64,000 nt of DNA from JADJOY01 sp046331705 [NCBI: bacterium]. Its GTDB lineage: Bacteria; JADJOY01. The notes beneath the pieces are model-generated. The model saw nothing but the letters and a program-made list of their open reading frames with translations. It searched no databases and had not been told where the DNA came from. The translations under genes and the position numbers were made by a program. The DNA is taken from NCBI GenBank assembly GCA_046331705.1, contig JAXLQJ010000042.1:3007-67006 (forward strand), written 5' to 3'. Shown one piece after another: positions 1-8,667 of this stretch. Each line of letters starts with the position of its first letter. Within the stretch, counting starts at the first letter, position 1.

Positions 1-1035
1 GAGGTGCGCGTCATGCTCCCAGGTGAAGCCGATGCCGCCGTGGACCTGGATGAGCTCGGTGGCGGCGCGCTGGAACGCGTCACCGCAGAACGCCTTCGCG
101 AGGCTCGCGGCCTGCGGCAGCTCCTCGGGGTTGTCGCCGGCCACCCAGCCAGCCCAATGCGCGGCAACGCGGGCGCTCTCGACCTCCAGCAAGACCTCGG
201 CACATTTGTGTTTCACGGCCTGGAAATAGCCGATCGGTCGTCCGAATTGCACGCGGATCTTCGCGTATTCGACGGCCATCTCGAGAGCGCGCGCCGCCGC
301 GCCGGCCATCTCGGCGGCGAGGAGCACCGCGCCGCGATCGAGAACCCGTGCGAGCGCCGGCTCCGCGCGACCGCGCTCACCGAGCAGCCGTGCCCGCGCA
401 CCGCCGAAATCGATGCGCGCGAGCTTGCGCGTTGCATCGAGGCCGTGCAGCAACTCGGTCGAGAGCCCGCCGCCGTGGCCATCGACCACGAAGAGCGAAA
501 GCCCCTCGTCCTCGCCGGCGCGCGCCGCGACCAGCAGCAGATCCGCGAGGTGTCCGTCGATCACGTAGCTCTTCGAGCCCTCGAGGACGTGATCCGCGCC
601 GTCCCGGCGCGCGACCATGCGGATCTCCGCGAGGCTCGCGCCTGCGCCGGGCTCCTGCCACGCCACGGCGCCGAGGCGGGTACCCTCCGCCAGCGCGGGC
701 AGCAGCTGGTCGCGATCCTGCTCGGTTCCCTGCTCCAGGATCAGGTCCGCCGCCAGACCGATGCTCGCGAGATAGGGTGACGGGAAGAGCACCCGTCCCA
801 TCTCCTCGAGGACGATGATCTGCTCCAGGAAGCCGAAGCCTTGGCCGCCCTGGGCCTCCGGGATGCGCAGGCCCTGCAAGCCCAGATCGCGCGCCATCTG
901 CGTCCAGACCTGCGCGTCGTAGCCCTCGCGCGAGTCCATGAGGCGGCGCACCTCGGTGGACGCCGAGTGCGCCGCGAAGAAGCGGCGCAACGAATCGCGA
1001 AACGCTTCCTGCTCGTCGCTGAACGCGAAGTTCAC
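1..1035 (-). CDS. Acyl-CoA dehydrogenase (FadE type), 3' end cut by window edge
   Basis: Flavoprotein expected to introduce an alpha-beta double bond into an acyl-CoA. Reading the minus strand from a GTG at 1035 gives 345 codons with no stop. The N-terminus (NFAFSDEQEAFRDSLRRFF) is typical of the ACAD N-terminal helical domain. Further on, FGRPIGYFQAVKH and, near the window edge, QVHGGIGFTWEHDAHL are the conserved C-terminal ACAD motifs, so only about 30 residues should be missing. The start lies 11 bp after the P450 stop, so the two are probably one operon under the palindromic operators near 2.35-2.44 kb. In actinobacterial sterol degradation such short FadE proteins often work as alpha2beta2 heterotetramers; whether a partner lies outside the window cannot be seen. 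Substrate is inferred from context only. Confidence 0.88.
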   Translation of the reverse strand, partial: MNFAFSDEQEAFRDSLRRFFAAHSASTEVRRLMDSREGYDAQVWTQMARDLGLQGLRIPEAQGGQGFGFLEQIIVLEEMGRVLFPSPYLASIGLAADLILEQGTEQDRDQLLPALAEGTRLGAVAWQEPGAGASLAEIRMVARRDGADHVLEGSKSYVIDGHLADLLLVAARAGEDEGLSLFVVDGHGGGLSTELLHGLDATRKLARIDFGGARARLLGERGRAEPALARVLDRGAVLLAAEMAGAAARALEMAVEYAKIRVQFGRPIGYFQAVKHKCAEVLLEVESARVAAHWAGWVAGDNPEELPQAASLAKAFCGDAFQRAATELIQVHGGIGFTWEHDAHL

Positions 1036-1045
1036 GGTGGCGGGC

Positions 1046-2302
1046 TCAGCGTTCGGGCGTGAAGGAGACCTGCATCTCCTTCACGCCGTTGATGAAGTTG
1101 GAGCGCAGCCGGCGCGGCTCGCTCTCGAGCTTGAGGTTCTTGAGCCGCCCCAGCACTTCCTCGAAGAAGATCTGGATCTCGAGACGCGCCAGGTGGGCGC
1201 CCATGCAGTAGTGCTCGCCGATGCCGAACGTGAGGTGCTCGTTGGGCTGGCGTGCGACGTCGAACTTGAACGGGTCGGGAAACACCGCCTCGTCGAAGTT
1301 CGCGGACAGGTGGTACATCGCCACCTTCTCGCCCTTGAGGATGGGCACGCCGCGGATCTCGGTGTCCTCGGTGAGGGTACGGCGGAAGTACATCACCGGC
1401 GTCACCCAACGCAGGAACTCCTCGACCGCCGTGGGCATCAAGCTCGGATCGGCGTAGAGCCGCTCGAGCTGGTCGGGATGCTGGAAGAGCGCGTGCATGG
1501 CGCCCGAGATCAGGTTGCGGGTGGTCTCGTTACCGGCGACGGTCAGCAGCAAGAAGAAAGCGTCCATCTCGGCCACCGAGATGCGCTCGCCGTCGACCTC
1601 GCCGTTCATCACCACGCTGATGAGATCCGTTCCCGGCTGGTTCTGGCGCTGCTCGATCAGCTCGTTCGCGTAGCCCCAGATCTCCATGGCCACCATGCGG
1701 CCCTGTTCCATGGAGGTGCGGAACTCGGGGTCGTCGAAGCCGATCATGCAATTCGACCAGTCGAAGAGCTTCTGGCGATCCGCCAGCGGCACGCCGAGCA
1801 GCTCGGCGATCACCTGCAACGGCAGCTCGACGGCGAGATCGGCCACGAAGTCGCACTTGCCCTTCTTGGCGACCTTGTCGACGAGCTCCCGCGTCACGCG
1901 GCGAATGTTGGGCTCGAGCTCCTTGGTCATGCGCGGAGTGAAGCCGCGGCTGATGATCCGCCGATAACGCGAATGGTCGGGCGGGTCCATGGTGAGCATC
2001 ATCGCCCGCATCGCCGGCAGGTCTTCCTCGTCGTAGTCCTCGATGTTGGTGCCGCCGAGCCACGACGAGAAGAGGTTCGGGTGCGTCGAGACGTGCACCA
2101 CGTCGTCGTAACGCGTGAGCGCCCAGAAGCCAGGGGCACCGCGCCCACCGGCCGGATTCCAGTAGACCGGCGCGTGCTCGCGCAGCTTCTTGAGCTTCTC
2201 GTGGGGCGGCGACACGACGTACTGATCGCAATCGTAGAGATCGAGACCAGCGACGGCGGCGGGAGCGCGCTTGCGCGCTTCGAGCTGAGTGCTGTCCGAC
2301 AT
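1046..2302 (-). CDS. Cytochrome P450, CYP125/CYP142/CYP124-like
   Basis: Haem monooxygenase, 418 aa, the usual length for soluble bacterial P450s. Visible motifs: I-helix AGNETT (residues 256-261), ExxR (EFLR, 295-298), and the haem loop FGIGEHYCMG with the cysteine ligand Cys366. The C-terminus (RLRSNFINGVKEMQV) and the segment MMLTMDPPDHSRYRR resemble the actinobacterial CYP125/142/124 group, which oxidises the terminal methyl of sterol side chains or branched lipids. I chose ATG 2302 because AGGAGG sits 7 nt upstream; an in-frame extension to 2515 would run through the operators and the divergent gene. It is the first gene of a unit with the downstream acyl-CoA dehydrogenase. No ferredoxin or reductase partner is visible. 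P450 identity is near certain; the steroid substrate is inference. Confidence 0.93.
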   Translation of the reverse strand: MSDSTQLEARKRAPAAVAGLDLYDCDQYVVSPPHEKLKKLREHAPVYWNPAGGRGAPGFWALTRYDDVVHVSTHPNLFSSWLGGTNIEDYDEEDLPAMRAMMLTMDPPDHSRYRRIISRGFTPRMTKELEPNIRRVTRELVDKVAKKGKCDFVADLAVELPLQVIAELLGVPLADRQKLFDWSNCMIGFDDPEFRTSMEQGRMVAMEIWGYANELIEQRQNQPGTDLISVVMNGEVDGERISVAEMDAFFLLLTVAGNETTRNLISGAMHALFQHPDQLERLYADPSLMPTAVEEFLRWVTPVMYFRRTLTEDTEIRGVPILKGEKVAMYHLSANFDEAVFPDPFKFDVARQPNEHLTFGIGEHYCMGAHLARLEIQIFFEEVLGRLKNLKLESEPRRLRSNFINGVKEMQVSFTPER

Positions 2303-2353
2303 GCGAGCCTCCTCGCGCGCGAGCCACCCGTGCGACCCGCGCCGAGCGCGAAG

Positions 2354-2367
2354 TAGAACATGTTTCA
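2354..2367. promoter_or_regulatory. KstR-like palindromic operator, copy 1
   Basis: TAGAACATGTTTCA fits TnnAACnnGTTnnA, the consensus described for the mycobacterial cholesterol regulator KstR (TetR family). It lies 52 bp upstream of the P450 start in the divergent P450/enoyl-CoA hydratase interval. A weaker third copy (GAGAACGCGTTTCC, 2386-2399) keeps the AAC/GTT core but lacks the outer T and A. The regulator itself is not in this window. Confidence 0.6.
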
Positions 2368-2427
2368 CTTGTGCCAGCAAGGCACGAGAACGCGTTTCCG
2401 CGCCCGAAATCGGCTTGAGTAGGCGAG

Positions 2428-2441
2428 TAGAACGTGTTTCA
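2428..2441. promoter_or_regulatory. KstR-like palindromic operator, copy 2
   Basis: TAGAACGTGTTTCA matches TnnAACnnGTTnnA and ends 29 bp before the enoyl-CoA hydratase start codon, where a bound repressor could block transcription of that gene. Its 74-bp distance from copy 1 suggests that each copy serves one of the two divergent promoters. Confidence 0.6.
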
Positions 2442-2470
2442 CTCGCGCCCGAAACCGACCGGAGGAGCTC

Positions 2471-3271
2471 ATGCCCGAAGCCGCGCCGCATTGCCTCGTC
2501 GAACGGGAAGATCACGTCGTCATCGTCACGATGAATCGCCCCGAGAAGAAGAACGCGTTCACTCCCCAGATGCTCGCGATCATGGCGGACGCCTGGATCC
2601 AGGGCGACGAAGACCCCACGGTGCGCGCGTTCGTGCTCACCGGCGCCGGCGGCTGCTTCTGCTCGGGCGCCGATCTCAAGGCGATGATGGGTGGCTACGG
2701 CGAGGACGAGTGGACCAAGCGCTTCCAGGAGGACTCCGATCTCCAGTGGAAGGCGCTGCTACGCCACTACCGCACCAAGAAGCCGCTGATCGCCGCCGTC
2801 GAAGGTCCGGCGATCGCGGGCGGCACCGAGATCCTCCAGGGAACGGACATCCGGGTCGCCGCCGAGGGCGCCACCTTCGGGGTCTCGGAGGTGAAGTGGG
2901 GGCTCTTCCCGCTGGGTGGCTCGACGGTTCGCTTGCGGAGGCAGATCCCGTACACGCTCGCCGCGGAGATCCTCCTCACCGGCCGTCACATCAGCGCCGC
3001 CGAGGCGAAGGACATCGGGCTCATCGGCCGCGTGGTGCCGAACGGCCAGGCGCTCGCCGAGGCCAAGAAGGTGGCCCACCAGATCGCCGAGAACGGCCCA
3101 CTCGCCGTGCAAACCGTGCTGCGCTCGTTGCGCGAGACCGAGGGAATGACCGAGAAGGACGCCCTCGCTCACGAGCTCGAGATCGGCTTCCCGATCTTCA
3201 TGAGCTCCGACGCCCAAGAAGGGCCGCGCGCGTTCAAGGAAAAGCGCAAGCCCAACTTCACGGGCACCTGA
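2471..3271 (+). CDS. Enoyl-CoA hydratase/isomerase (crotonase family)
   Basis: Hydrates a trans-2-enoyl-CoA in beta-oxidation of the module's substrate. 266 aa, normal for a stand-alone crotonase. The oxyanion-hole segment CSGADLKAM is at 64-72, and both catalytic glutamates expected of true hydratases are present: Glu120 in IAGGTE and Glu140 in FGVSE. GGAGG at 2461-2465 sets the ATG start. It is divergent from the P450 with operators between them, and is followed 19 bp later by a thioesterase, so a two-gene operon is likely. EchA19-like steroid hydratase activity is possible but not shown by sequence alone. Confidence 0.92.
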   Translation: MPEAAPHCLVEREDHVVIVTMNRPEKKNAFTPQMLAIMADAWIQGDEDPTVRAFVLTGAGGCFCSGADLKAMMGGYGEDEWTKRFQEDSDLQWKALLRHYRTKKPLIAAVEGPAIAGGTEILQGTDIRVAAEGATFGVSEVKWGLFPLGGSTVRLRRQIPYTLAAEILLTGRHISAAEAKDIGLIGRVVPNGQALAEAKKVAHQIAENGPLAVQTVLRSLRETEGMTEKDALAHELEIGFPIFMSSDAQEGPRAFKEKRKPNFTGT

Positions 3272-3290
3272 TGACCTCCCGAAGCGCCCG

Positions 3291-3935
3291 ATGAGCGACG
3301 ATCCCGCGCACGACGCGGCCTTGGTGGCGTTGGCGGAGAACGTGCGCGGGCTCGTCGAGCGCGTGGTGCGAAGCCAGGCGACCACCGAGCAGATCGAAGC
3401 GCTGAACGAGCAGGTGCGCGCGCTCTGCGAGAGCCTCGACCCGCACACCCGCGCCGCCGGCCCGAGCGAGCTGCCGCGCGTCTACCACGCCCGCGAGCCG
3501 CACCGCTTCCTGCCCCGCAACATGGTGAGCGGGCACCTGAACCCGCTGGCGCCGCCGGTGCAGGTCGAGATCCTGGACGACCACGTGATCGGCCGCGTCA
3601 CGTTCACCCAGCCGTACGAGGGTCCACCCGGCTACGTCCACGGCGGCATGGTGGCGAGCGTCCTCGACCAGATCCTCGCGTTCGCGAACCTCGCGAGCGG
3701 CCATTTCGGCTTCACGGCGAAGCTCACGATCCGTTATCACCGCCCCACTCCGCTCTTTCGCGAGATTCGCTTCGAGGCGCGCCACGATCGGATCGACGGC
3801 AAACGCAGCTACGTCGCCGGCCAGGTCTTCGACGGCGAGGTGCTCACCGCCGATGCCGAGGGGCTCTTCGTGTCCATCGACGTCGAGCGCGCCAAGGCGT
3901 ATTTCCCGCACACCGACGATTTCGGCACGGGCTGA
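3291..3935 (+). CDS. Hotdog-fold thioesterase (PaaI/4HBT-like)
   Basis: Probably hydrolyses acyl-CoA thioesters, releasing CoA from dead-end or stalled intermediates. 214 aa: a helical N-terminal extension of about 90 residues, then a single 4HBT hotdog domain with GYVHGGMVASVLDQ, in which an Asp or Glu shortly after the HGG turn is normally catalytic. It follows the enoyl-CoA hydratase by 19 bp, and no promoter-like sequence is visible between them, so co-expression is expected. The Shine-Dalgarno sequence is weak, consistent with translational coupling. Substrate unknown. Confidence 0.8.
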   Translation: MSDDPAHDAALVALAENVRGLVERVVRSQATTEQIEALNEQVRALCESLDPHTRAAGPSELPRVYHAREPHRFLPRNMVSGHLNPLAPPVQVEILDDHVIGRVTFTQPYEGPPGYVHGGMVASVLDQILAFANLASGHFGFTAKLTIRYHRPTPLFREIRFEARHDRIDGKRSYVAGQVFDGEVLTADAEGLFVSIDVERAKAYFPHTDDFGTG

Positions 3936-4037
3936 AGCCGTGGCCGCCGCGACGGCCCGCCGGGTCGCGCGGCGTGACGAGCTCGGCTAGCCTGGGCCCG
4001 CCGTTCCCAGAGATCTCGGCACCCACGGGAGGACCCG

Positions 4038-4577
4038 ATGACACGCTCGGCCCCGCTCGTTCTCGCGTTCGCGGCGCTCGCCCTTCCGCTCTCGACGCGC
4101 GCCGACACCGCCGCACCCAGCGCGGCGCCGAAGCCCGCCGACTGCAGCGCGACCGAGTACCGTCAGTTCGACTTCTGGATGGGAAGCTGGGAAGTCCGCG
4201 AGCCCGACGGAAGCCTCGCCGGCACCAACACCCTCGAGCCCATCCTCGACGGGTGCGCCTTCGTCGAGCACTGGACGGGCGCGCAAGGCGGTCGCGGCAC
4301 CTCGCTCAACTTCTACGACGCCGCGACGAAGCGCTGGTCTCAGACCTGGATCGACAACCACGGGCGGCCGCTGCGCCTCGAGGGCGCGTTTCGCGACGGC
4401 AAGATGATCCTGGAAGGAGCACAGCGGGACGCCGACGCGTCACGCCGTTCGCAACCGGCTGACCTGGACCCGCTGCCCAACCACCACGTGCGGCAGCTCT
4501 GGGAATCGACCAAGGACGACGGCGCCACCTGGAGCGTCGAGTTCGACGGCGATTACGCGCCGAAGCCCGCGCCCTGA
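4038..4577 (+). CDS. Secreted DUF1579-like (lipocalin-like) protein with a local double frameshift
   Basis: 179 aa with a Sec signal peptide (residues 1-22, ending near TRADTA). The mature part (QFDFWMGSWEVREPDG, then DGCAFVEHWTG, then KRWSQTW, then DGKMILEG) matches the DUF1579 type of small beta-rich exported proteins of unknown function. Residues about 133-145 read ASRRSQPADLD, but the next frame over the same DNA (4437-4470) reads RHAVRNRLTWT, which is what the family shows just before the conserved PLPNHHVRQLWE. A +1 change near 4436 and a compensating -1 change near 4470 therefore seem to have scrambled about 12 residues without breaking the gene. The 3' end overlaps the convergent neighbour by 25 bp. 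Confidence 0.75.
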   Translation: MTRSAPLVLAFAALALPLSTRADTAAPSAAPKPADCSATEYRQFDFWMGSWEVREPDGSLAGTNTLEPILDGCAFVEHWTGAQGGRGTSLNFYDAATKRWSQTWIDNHGRPLRLEGAFRDGKMILEGAQRDADASRRSQPADLDPLPNHHVRQLWESTKDDGATWSVEFDGDYAPKPAP

Positions 4578-5338
4578 TCGCGCGCACCCACCGCCGCGCC
4601 GGCGCGGGTGAGATGCGCGACCAGGCTCGCGAGTCCCGCCGGCAGGCTGCCCTTCGCGCCGATCGCGCGGGCCACCGCACGCGCCTCGCCGTCGAGCTCG
4701 AGCAGATCGAACAGGGTCTCGTGCGCGCATCGCGCTCGGTCCTCGTCACCCGGGAAAGCGCGCGCCGACGCCAACCAGATCTTCCGCTTGAGCGCCACGA
4801 AGAGATAGATCGCGTGCCCGTTCATGTCGGCGAGCACGTAGTCGCGATCCGCGCACCACGCCGCATCGAATCGCGCCTCAAGCTCCCGCCAGCGCCGATC
4901 CTCGACGGCGCGATCGAGCAGCGCGAAGAAGCCCACCTGCGCCTCGTGATGCTCGGGCGCGGCGAGCTTCTCCAGGTGACAGAGGTCGTGGATCGCGAAG
5001 TCGAGCGCATCCGCGTGCGGCGCGGTGTCCATGTCGTCCGCGAGCAGCGACACGCAGCGCCATCCGCGCGCTTGCAGACCGAGCATCTCCCGCGCGCTCG
5101 GCTTGCGCTCGATCCAGCCGACCTTGCGCTCGCCCTTCGCCCAGGCGAGAAGGGCGCGCGGCACGGCGTCGGGGACGCGAAAGAGCCGGCGCGTCGCGAA
5201 TTCCCGGAGGCGCGCGCCGTCCGCGTCGCCGTCGCTCGCGAGCGGTGGACGCCGGGCGCCGCCGAGCCAGCGCGGTCCATGCCGGCGCTCGAGACGAGCG
5301 GCGAGGAATTCCGCGACGGGCCCGACATCGAGGTTCAC
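4553..5338 (-). CDS. Conserved hypothetical protein with HxxxH motif
   Basis: 261 aa, cytoplasmic by appearance (no signal or membrane segments), family not recognised. The best-looking segment is FAIHDLCHLEKL followed by PEHHEAQVGFFALLDRA and then YVLADMNGHAIYLFVALKRK; the clustered histidines suggest a metal site but that is a guess. GTG 5338 was chosen because AGGAG lies 9 nt upstream. An in-frame extension to an ATG at 5749 would overlap the divergent glycosyltransferase and is low-complexity, so it is unlikely to be translated. Confidence 0.6.
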   Translation of the reverse strand: MNLDVGPVAEFLAARLERRHGPRWLGGARRPPLASDGDADGARLREFATRRLFRVPDAVPRALLAWAKGERKVGWIERKPSAREMLGLQARGWRCVSLLADDMDTAPHADALDFAIHDLCHLEKLAAPEHHEAQVGFFALLDRAVEDRRWRELEARFDAAWCADRDYVLADMNGHAIYLFVALKRKIWLASARAFPGDEDRARCAHETLFDLLELDGEARAVARAIGAKGSLPAGLASLVAHLTRAGAAVGARDQGAGFGA

Positions 5339-5531
5339 GAGCTGGCGCTCCTGCTCGGGCGATTCGCCGCCGGCGCTTCGGCCCGCTGCGGCGCCCTTCG
5401 AATCGCGGTGGGTGTCGACTATTCTCGCGCGAGCGCCAAGGAGCGCACCGTCACGGGGAGAGGCGGCTCCACTCGCGCGCCGCGCGGCAGCCACGGTCGT
5501 GGCGAGGGAATCACCAGGATCTTCTCGCGGT

Positions 5532-7283
5532 ATGCCGCTGACCTCGACCTCATCGCTCGCCTCTCGGGGCGGGCCGTCACCTGCGCAGCCGATCGCCCCA
5601 AGCGTAGCGGTCGTCGCGCGTGACTGGCTTGGCGGGACCACGCCGACCCGTGTGGGCGTGGTCGTGCTGGGCGCACTCTTCGTCGGGTTGGTCTTCGCCC
5701 AGGGCTGGATCAACGAGGACGCATTCATCCTCTTTCGTACCGTCGACAACTTCCACCAGGGCCTGGGACTGCGCTGGAACGCGTTCGAACGCGTTCAATC
5801 CTACTCCTGCCCGTCTTGGACGTTGCTGCTGACGGCGTTCGACACCTTCGTACGCAATCCCTTCCTCTCCGCCATCCTGCTCTCGCTCGTGTGCGCTGCC
5901 GGCACGTACGCGGCATGTGTGGCGTGGTGTCGCGGCACCGCCCGCTGGCGCTTGCCGTTCCTGATGGGCTTGCTGATCAGCTCCAAGTCGTTCATCGACT
6001 ATTCCTCGTCCGGCCTCGAGAACCCGCTCGCGCATCTGCTGCTCGTGGCGGTCGCGGTCGCGTACCTCCGTCACGTCGCTGGGCCGCCAGCGGACGGTCT
6101 TCGCTCCGCATACGCGTTGCTCGCCGCCGCGGCGCTGCTCGTGCTCACCCGCCAGGACATGGCGCTGATGGCCGCTCCGTTCGTGCTCCACGTGCTGGTG
6201 CGGTTGCTGCGCGCCATCGGCCCGAAGCGCGTGGCGATCGCGTGCTTGGCGTGCGGCATCCCGATCTGGCTCTGGGAGGCCTTCTCACTCCTCTACTACG
6301 GCTTTCTGGTTCCCAACACGGCCTACGCCAAGCTCGGCCACGGCGGTGCGCGCGCGGTGATGAACCGCGAGGCGTGGCAGTACCTGATGGCGACCATCCA
6401 GGCGGATCCGATCACGGTGGCGATCGTCGCGTGCGGCATCCTCACCGCCATCCTCGACGGGGATCTGCCGAGCGGGCTGCTGGTCGCCGGGGTCGTCGCC
6501 TACCTCCTCTATCTCGTCGACATCGGCGGCGATTGGATGCTCGGGCGGTTCGTCGCCGCGCCGGTCCTCGCGAGCTCGCTCGTCCTCGCCCGGCGTCTCG
6601 GCCCGCGCGCCGCTGCTCTCGCGGCAGGCGTGCTGCTCATCGCCAACGTCCGCGCGCCGCTTGCCCCCATCAAGTTCTGGACGCCCTACCCCGCGGAGAC
6701 CGTTCATCTGTGGGGCGTGATCGACGCGAAAGCCGCGAAGTACGGTCCCAAGGAGGCGCGGCGACTCCTGTGGCGGGCGCGACCGTACGAAGAGGATCCC
6801 GTCTTCCAGGCCGGCGTTGCCTTCCGAAACAGCGCCGATGCGGTGGTGGTGCGCGGCGACGTGGGCCGATTCGGTTACGGTGCGGGGCCGGACAAGATCG
6901 TCGTGGACTCGATGGGCCTCACCGACCCGCTGCTGGCGCGGTTGCCCGCCGACCGCATCCGCCGCAGCGGCCACTATCAGCGGGACGTTCCCCCGGGCTA
7001 CCTGGAGAGCTTGGTCACGGGCGAGAACCGCATCCGCGACGCAGGACTGGCCGCGTACTACGGCCACCTCAAGTCCGTGACGCAGGGCCCGCTCTTCTCG
7101 CCCGAGCGCCTGCGCGACGTGCTGGCCTTCAATCTCGGCCGCTACGATCACCTCAAGGCCGATTACGTCGAGCGGCATCGCGATCAAGTCCGCAGGTTGG
7201 ACACGTGGTGGCTGATTCACGGCGGTCTACCGCCGCACGCGTCGCCGAGCCCGAGCGCGCCCACACCACCCGATCCCCATTGA
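5532..7283 (+). CDS. GT-C-fold integral membrane glycosyltransferase
   Basis: 583 aa with about ten hydrophobic helices in the first 400 residues and a soluble C-terminal part. The first periplasmic loop carries WINEDAFILFRTVDNF, with the acidic pair that GT-C enzymes use for catalysis, followed by GLRWNAFERVQSY. The motif YYGFLVPNTAYAKLG is the one seen in AftB-like and related polyprenyl-phosphate-sugar transferases. It probably transfers a sugar from a lipid-phosphate donor to an envelope glycan on the periplasmic side; donor and acceptor are unknown. ATG 5532 is the first start that clears the divergent gene. The ribosome-binding site is weak and no linked glycan cluster is visible. Confidence 0.75.
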   Translation: MPLTSTSSLASRGGPSPAQPIAPSVAVVARDWLGGTTPTRVGVVVLGALFVGLVFAQGWINEDAFILFRTVDNFHQGLGLRWNAFERVQSYSCPSWTLLLTAFDTFVRNPFLSAILLSLVCAAGTYAACVAWCRGTARWRLPFLMGLLISSKSFIDYSSSGLENPLAHLLLVAVAVAYLRHVAGPPADGLRSAYALLAAAALLVLTRQDMALMAAPFVLHVLVRLLRAIGPKRVAIACLACGIPIWLWEAFSLLYYGFLVPNTAYAKLGHGGARAVMNREAWQYLMATIQADPITVAIVACGILTAILDGDLPSGLLVAGVVAYLLYLVDIGGDWMLGRFVAAPVLASSLVLARRLGPRAAALAAGVLLIANVRAPLAPIKFWTPYPAETVHLWGVIDAKAAKYGPKEARRLLWRARPYEEDPVFQAGVAFRNSADAVVVRGDVGRFGYGAGPDKIVVDSMGLTDPLLARLPADRIRRSGHYQRDVPPGYLESLVTGENRIRDAGLAAYYGHLKSVTQGPLFSPERLRDVLAFNLGRYDHLKADYVERHRDQVRRLDTWWLIHGGLPPHASPSPSAPTPPDPH

Positions 7284-7339
7284 CCGGGACGGCGGGCGAC
7301 GCTGGTGCGGCGCCCGTTCCCAGGAGCGTGTCGACCCTC

Positions 7340-8485
7340 ATGCCCATCTCTCGGTTCGAGCGCCTCCGTGAACGAAGCGCGTGGAGGGGCGCCGCGGGCC
7401 TGGTCGCCGGCTCGCTCCTCGCGCTGCGCGGCGCCGCCGCGGCGCCGCTCTCGGAGGATCAGCTCTCGCGCACGCCGCGGGAGCGCCTTTGCTGCGCGTT
7501 CGGCCACGACCTCGACGCGGGCCTCGCAGCGGTGCCGATCACGGTCCACCTGGACAACGTGAAGAGCATCGAGGGGATCACGGCGCATTCGTACGTGTCG
7601 CGGAGCAACGTCGAGGAGGTGGCGGAGCTCTTCGGCGAGAAATACGGGCTCGTCTACACGTGTCGCGGTGGATTCATCGACATCGCTCATGCGAGCGATT
7701 TCGCGGACTGGACGGCGTACCTGTCCGCGCAGATCGCGCGCACGACGACCGTCGAGCAGCAGCTCGTGCTTCCCTGCGCCGCCGGAACCGCGCGACTCGT
7801 CATCCATCCGGTGGCGGCGGACGACCCGCGCGCCGGTCTCGAGAGCGCGCTCACGCTGGCGCAGCGGATCGCCTACGAGCTCTCGGTGCTGCACGAGATC
7901 ACGAGCTGGTTCGACGTCTCGACGTTCTCGATGGTTTCCGAGAAGGTCTCGGCGTTCTCCCCCGAGGACTCGTACTCGAACTTACTCGGGACCTACGTCG
8001 GCCGACGCGCGGTGCTGAGCCCCCAACCCTACGACCAAGCAGCGCACGCGGAGCTGCGCGCGGCGCTGCGAGAGCTCGGCGCCGTCGACGTGGCGGATAC
8101 ACGCGCCGCGTTCGATCAGATCGCCGGACGCTGGTGGGACGGCACGAAGCGCCTCCCCGAGCCCACCGTGACGAAACGCCGCAACCTCGAGTGGGGGCCG
8201 ACCGCGCTCGCTCCGTGGCGTGCGCCGAGCCCCCTCGACGCATGCGCCACGCCCGCGGGCGCGCCCGCCGAGGTCCTCGCGATCCCCACCCTCGATCCCG
8301 TGACCCGTACCCCGCTGAGCTCCCGCTACCAGCTCGAGTTCCGCCTGGACCGCGAGCGGCTGCCCAAGACGTTCCCCTATCCGCACGAGAGCAACGTGGT
8401 CACGCCGGCGGACTTCCCGGCGCTGGTCGAGGCGATCCGCGCCGACATCAAGCGCGAGATCGGCCCGGACGCGGATACGCCTTAG
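7340..8485 (+). CDS. Exported DUF4056-like protein
   Basis: 381 aa. N-terminal signal sequence (arginine-rich start, hydrophobic stretch GLVAGSLLAL, cleavage near RGAAAAP). The mature protein contains RERLCCAFGHDL and GLVYTCRGGFIDIAHASDFADWT, which I associate with the DUF4056 family, whose function is not established. No catalytic motif is obvious; paired cysteines suggest a disulphide-stabilised periplasmic or surface protein. AGGAG at 7322-7326 supports a start here; an in-frame GTG at 7328 is too close to it. It starts 57 bp after the glycosyltransferase, so the two may be co-transcribed. Confidence 0.65.
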   Translation: MPISRFERLRERSAWRGAAGLVAGSLLALRGAAAAPLSEDQLSRTPRERLCCAFGHDLDAGLAAVPITVHLDNVKSIEGITAHSYVSRSNVEEVAELFGEKYGLVYTCRGGFIDIAHASDFADWTAYLSAQIARTTTVEQQLVLPCAAGTARLVIHPVAADDPRAGLESALTLAQRIAYELSVLHEITSWFDVSTFSMVSEKVSAFSPEDSYSNLLGTYVGRRAVLSPQPYDQAAHAELRAALRELGAVDVADTRAAFDQIAGRWWDGTKRLPEPTVTKRRNLEWGPTALAPWRAPSPLDACATPAGAPAEVLAIPTLDPVTRTPLSSRYQLEFRLDRERLPKTFPYPHESNVVTPADFPALVEAIRADIKREIGPDADTP

Positions 8486-8627
8486 GCGAGCGATCACGAG
8501 CCGGCTTGGGCGTGCGGCCCCGGAAAAGGGCGAACCGCTTCCGGGCGAGGGTCCGTCGAGCCCCCCGAGCCGACGTGGCGCGAGGAGCCTGACGCGGTGC
8601 GAAGCACAACGCGCAACAGGCGTCCTC

Positions 8628-8652
8628 GCGCGCACGGCGAAACCGTGCGCGC
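8628..8652 (-). terminator. Hairpin terminator of the Rieske-DUF35-thiolase-ligase operon
   Basis: A perfect 10-bp stem (GCGCGCACGG / CCGTGCGCGC) with a CGAAA loop lies 15 bp past the acyl-CoA ligase stop codon. No clear U-run follows, as is common in very GC-rich genomes. Its position supports the six upstream genes being one transcript. Confidence 0.65.
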
Positions 8653-8667
8653 TGGACCTCGAGAAGC

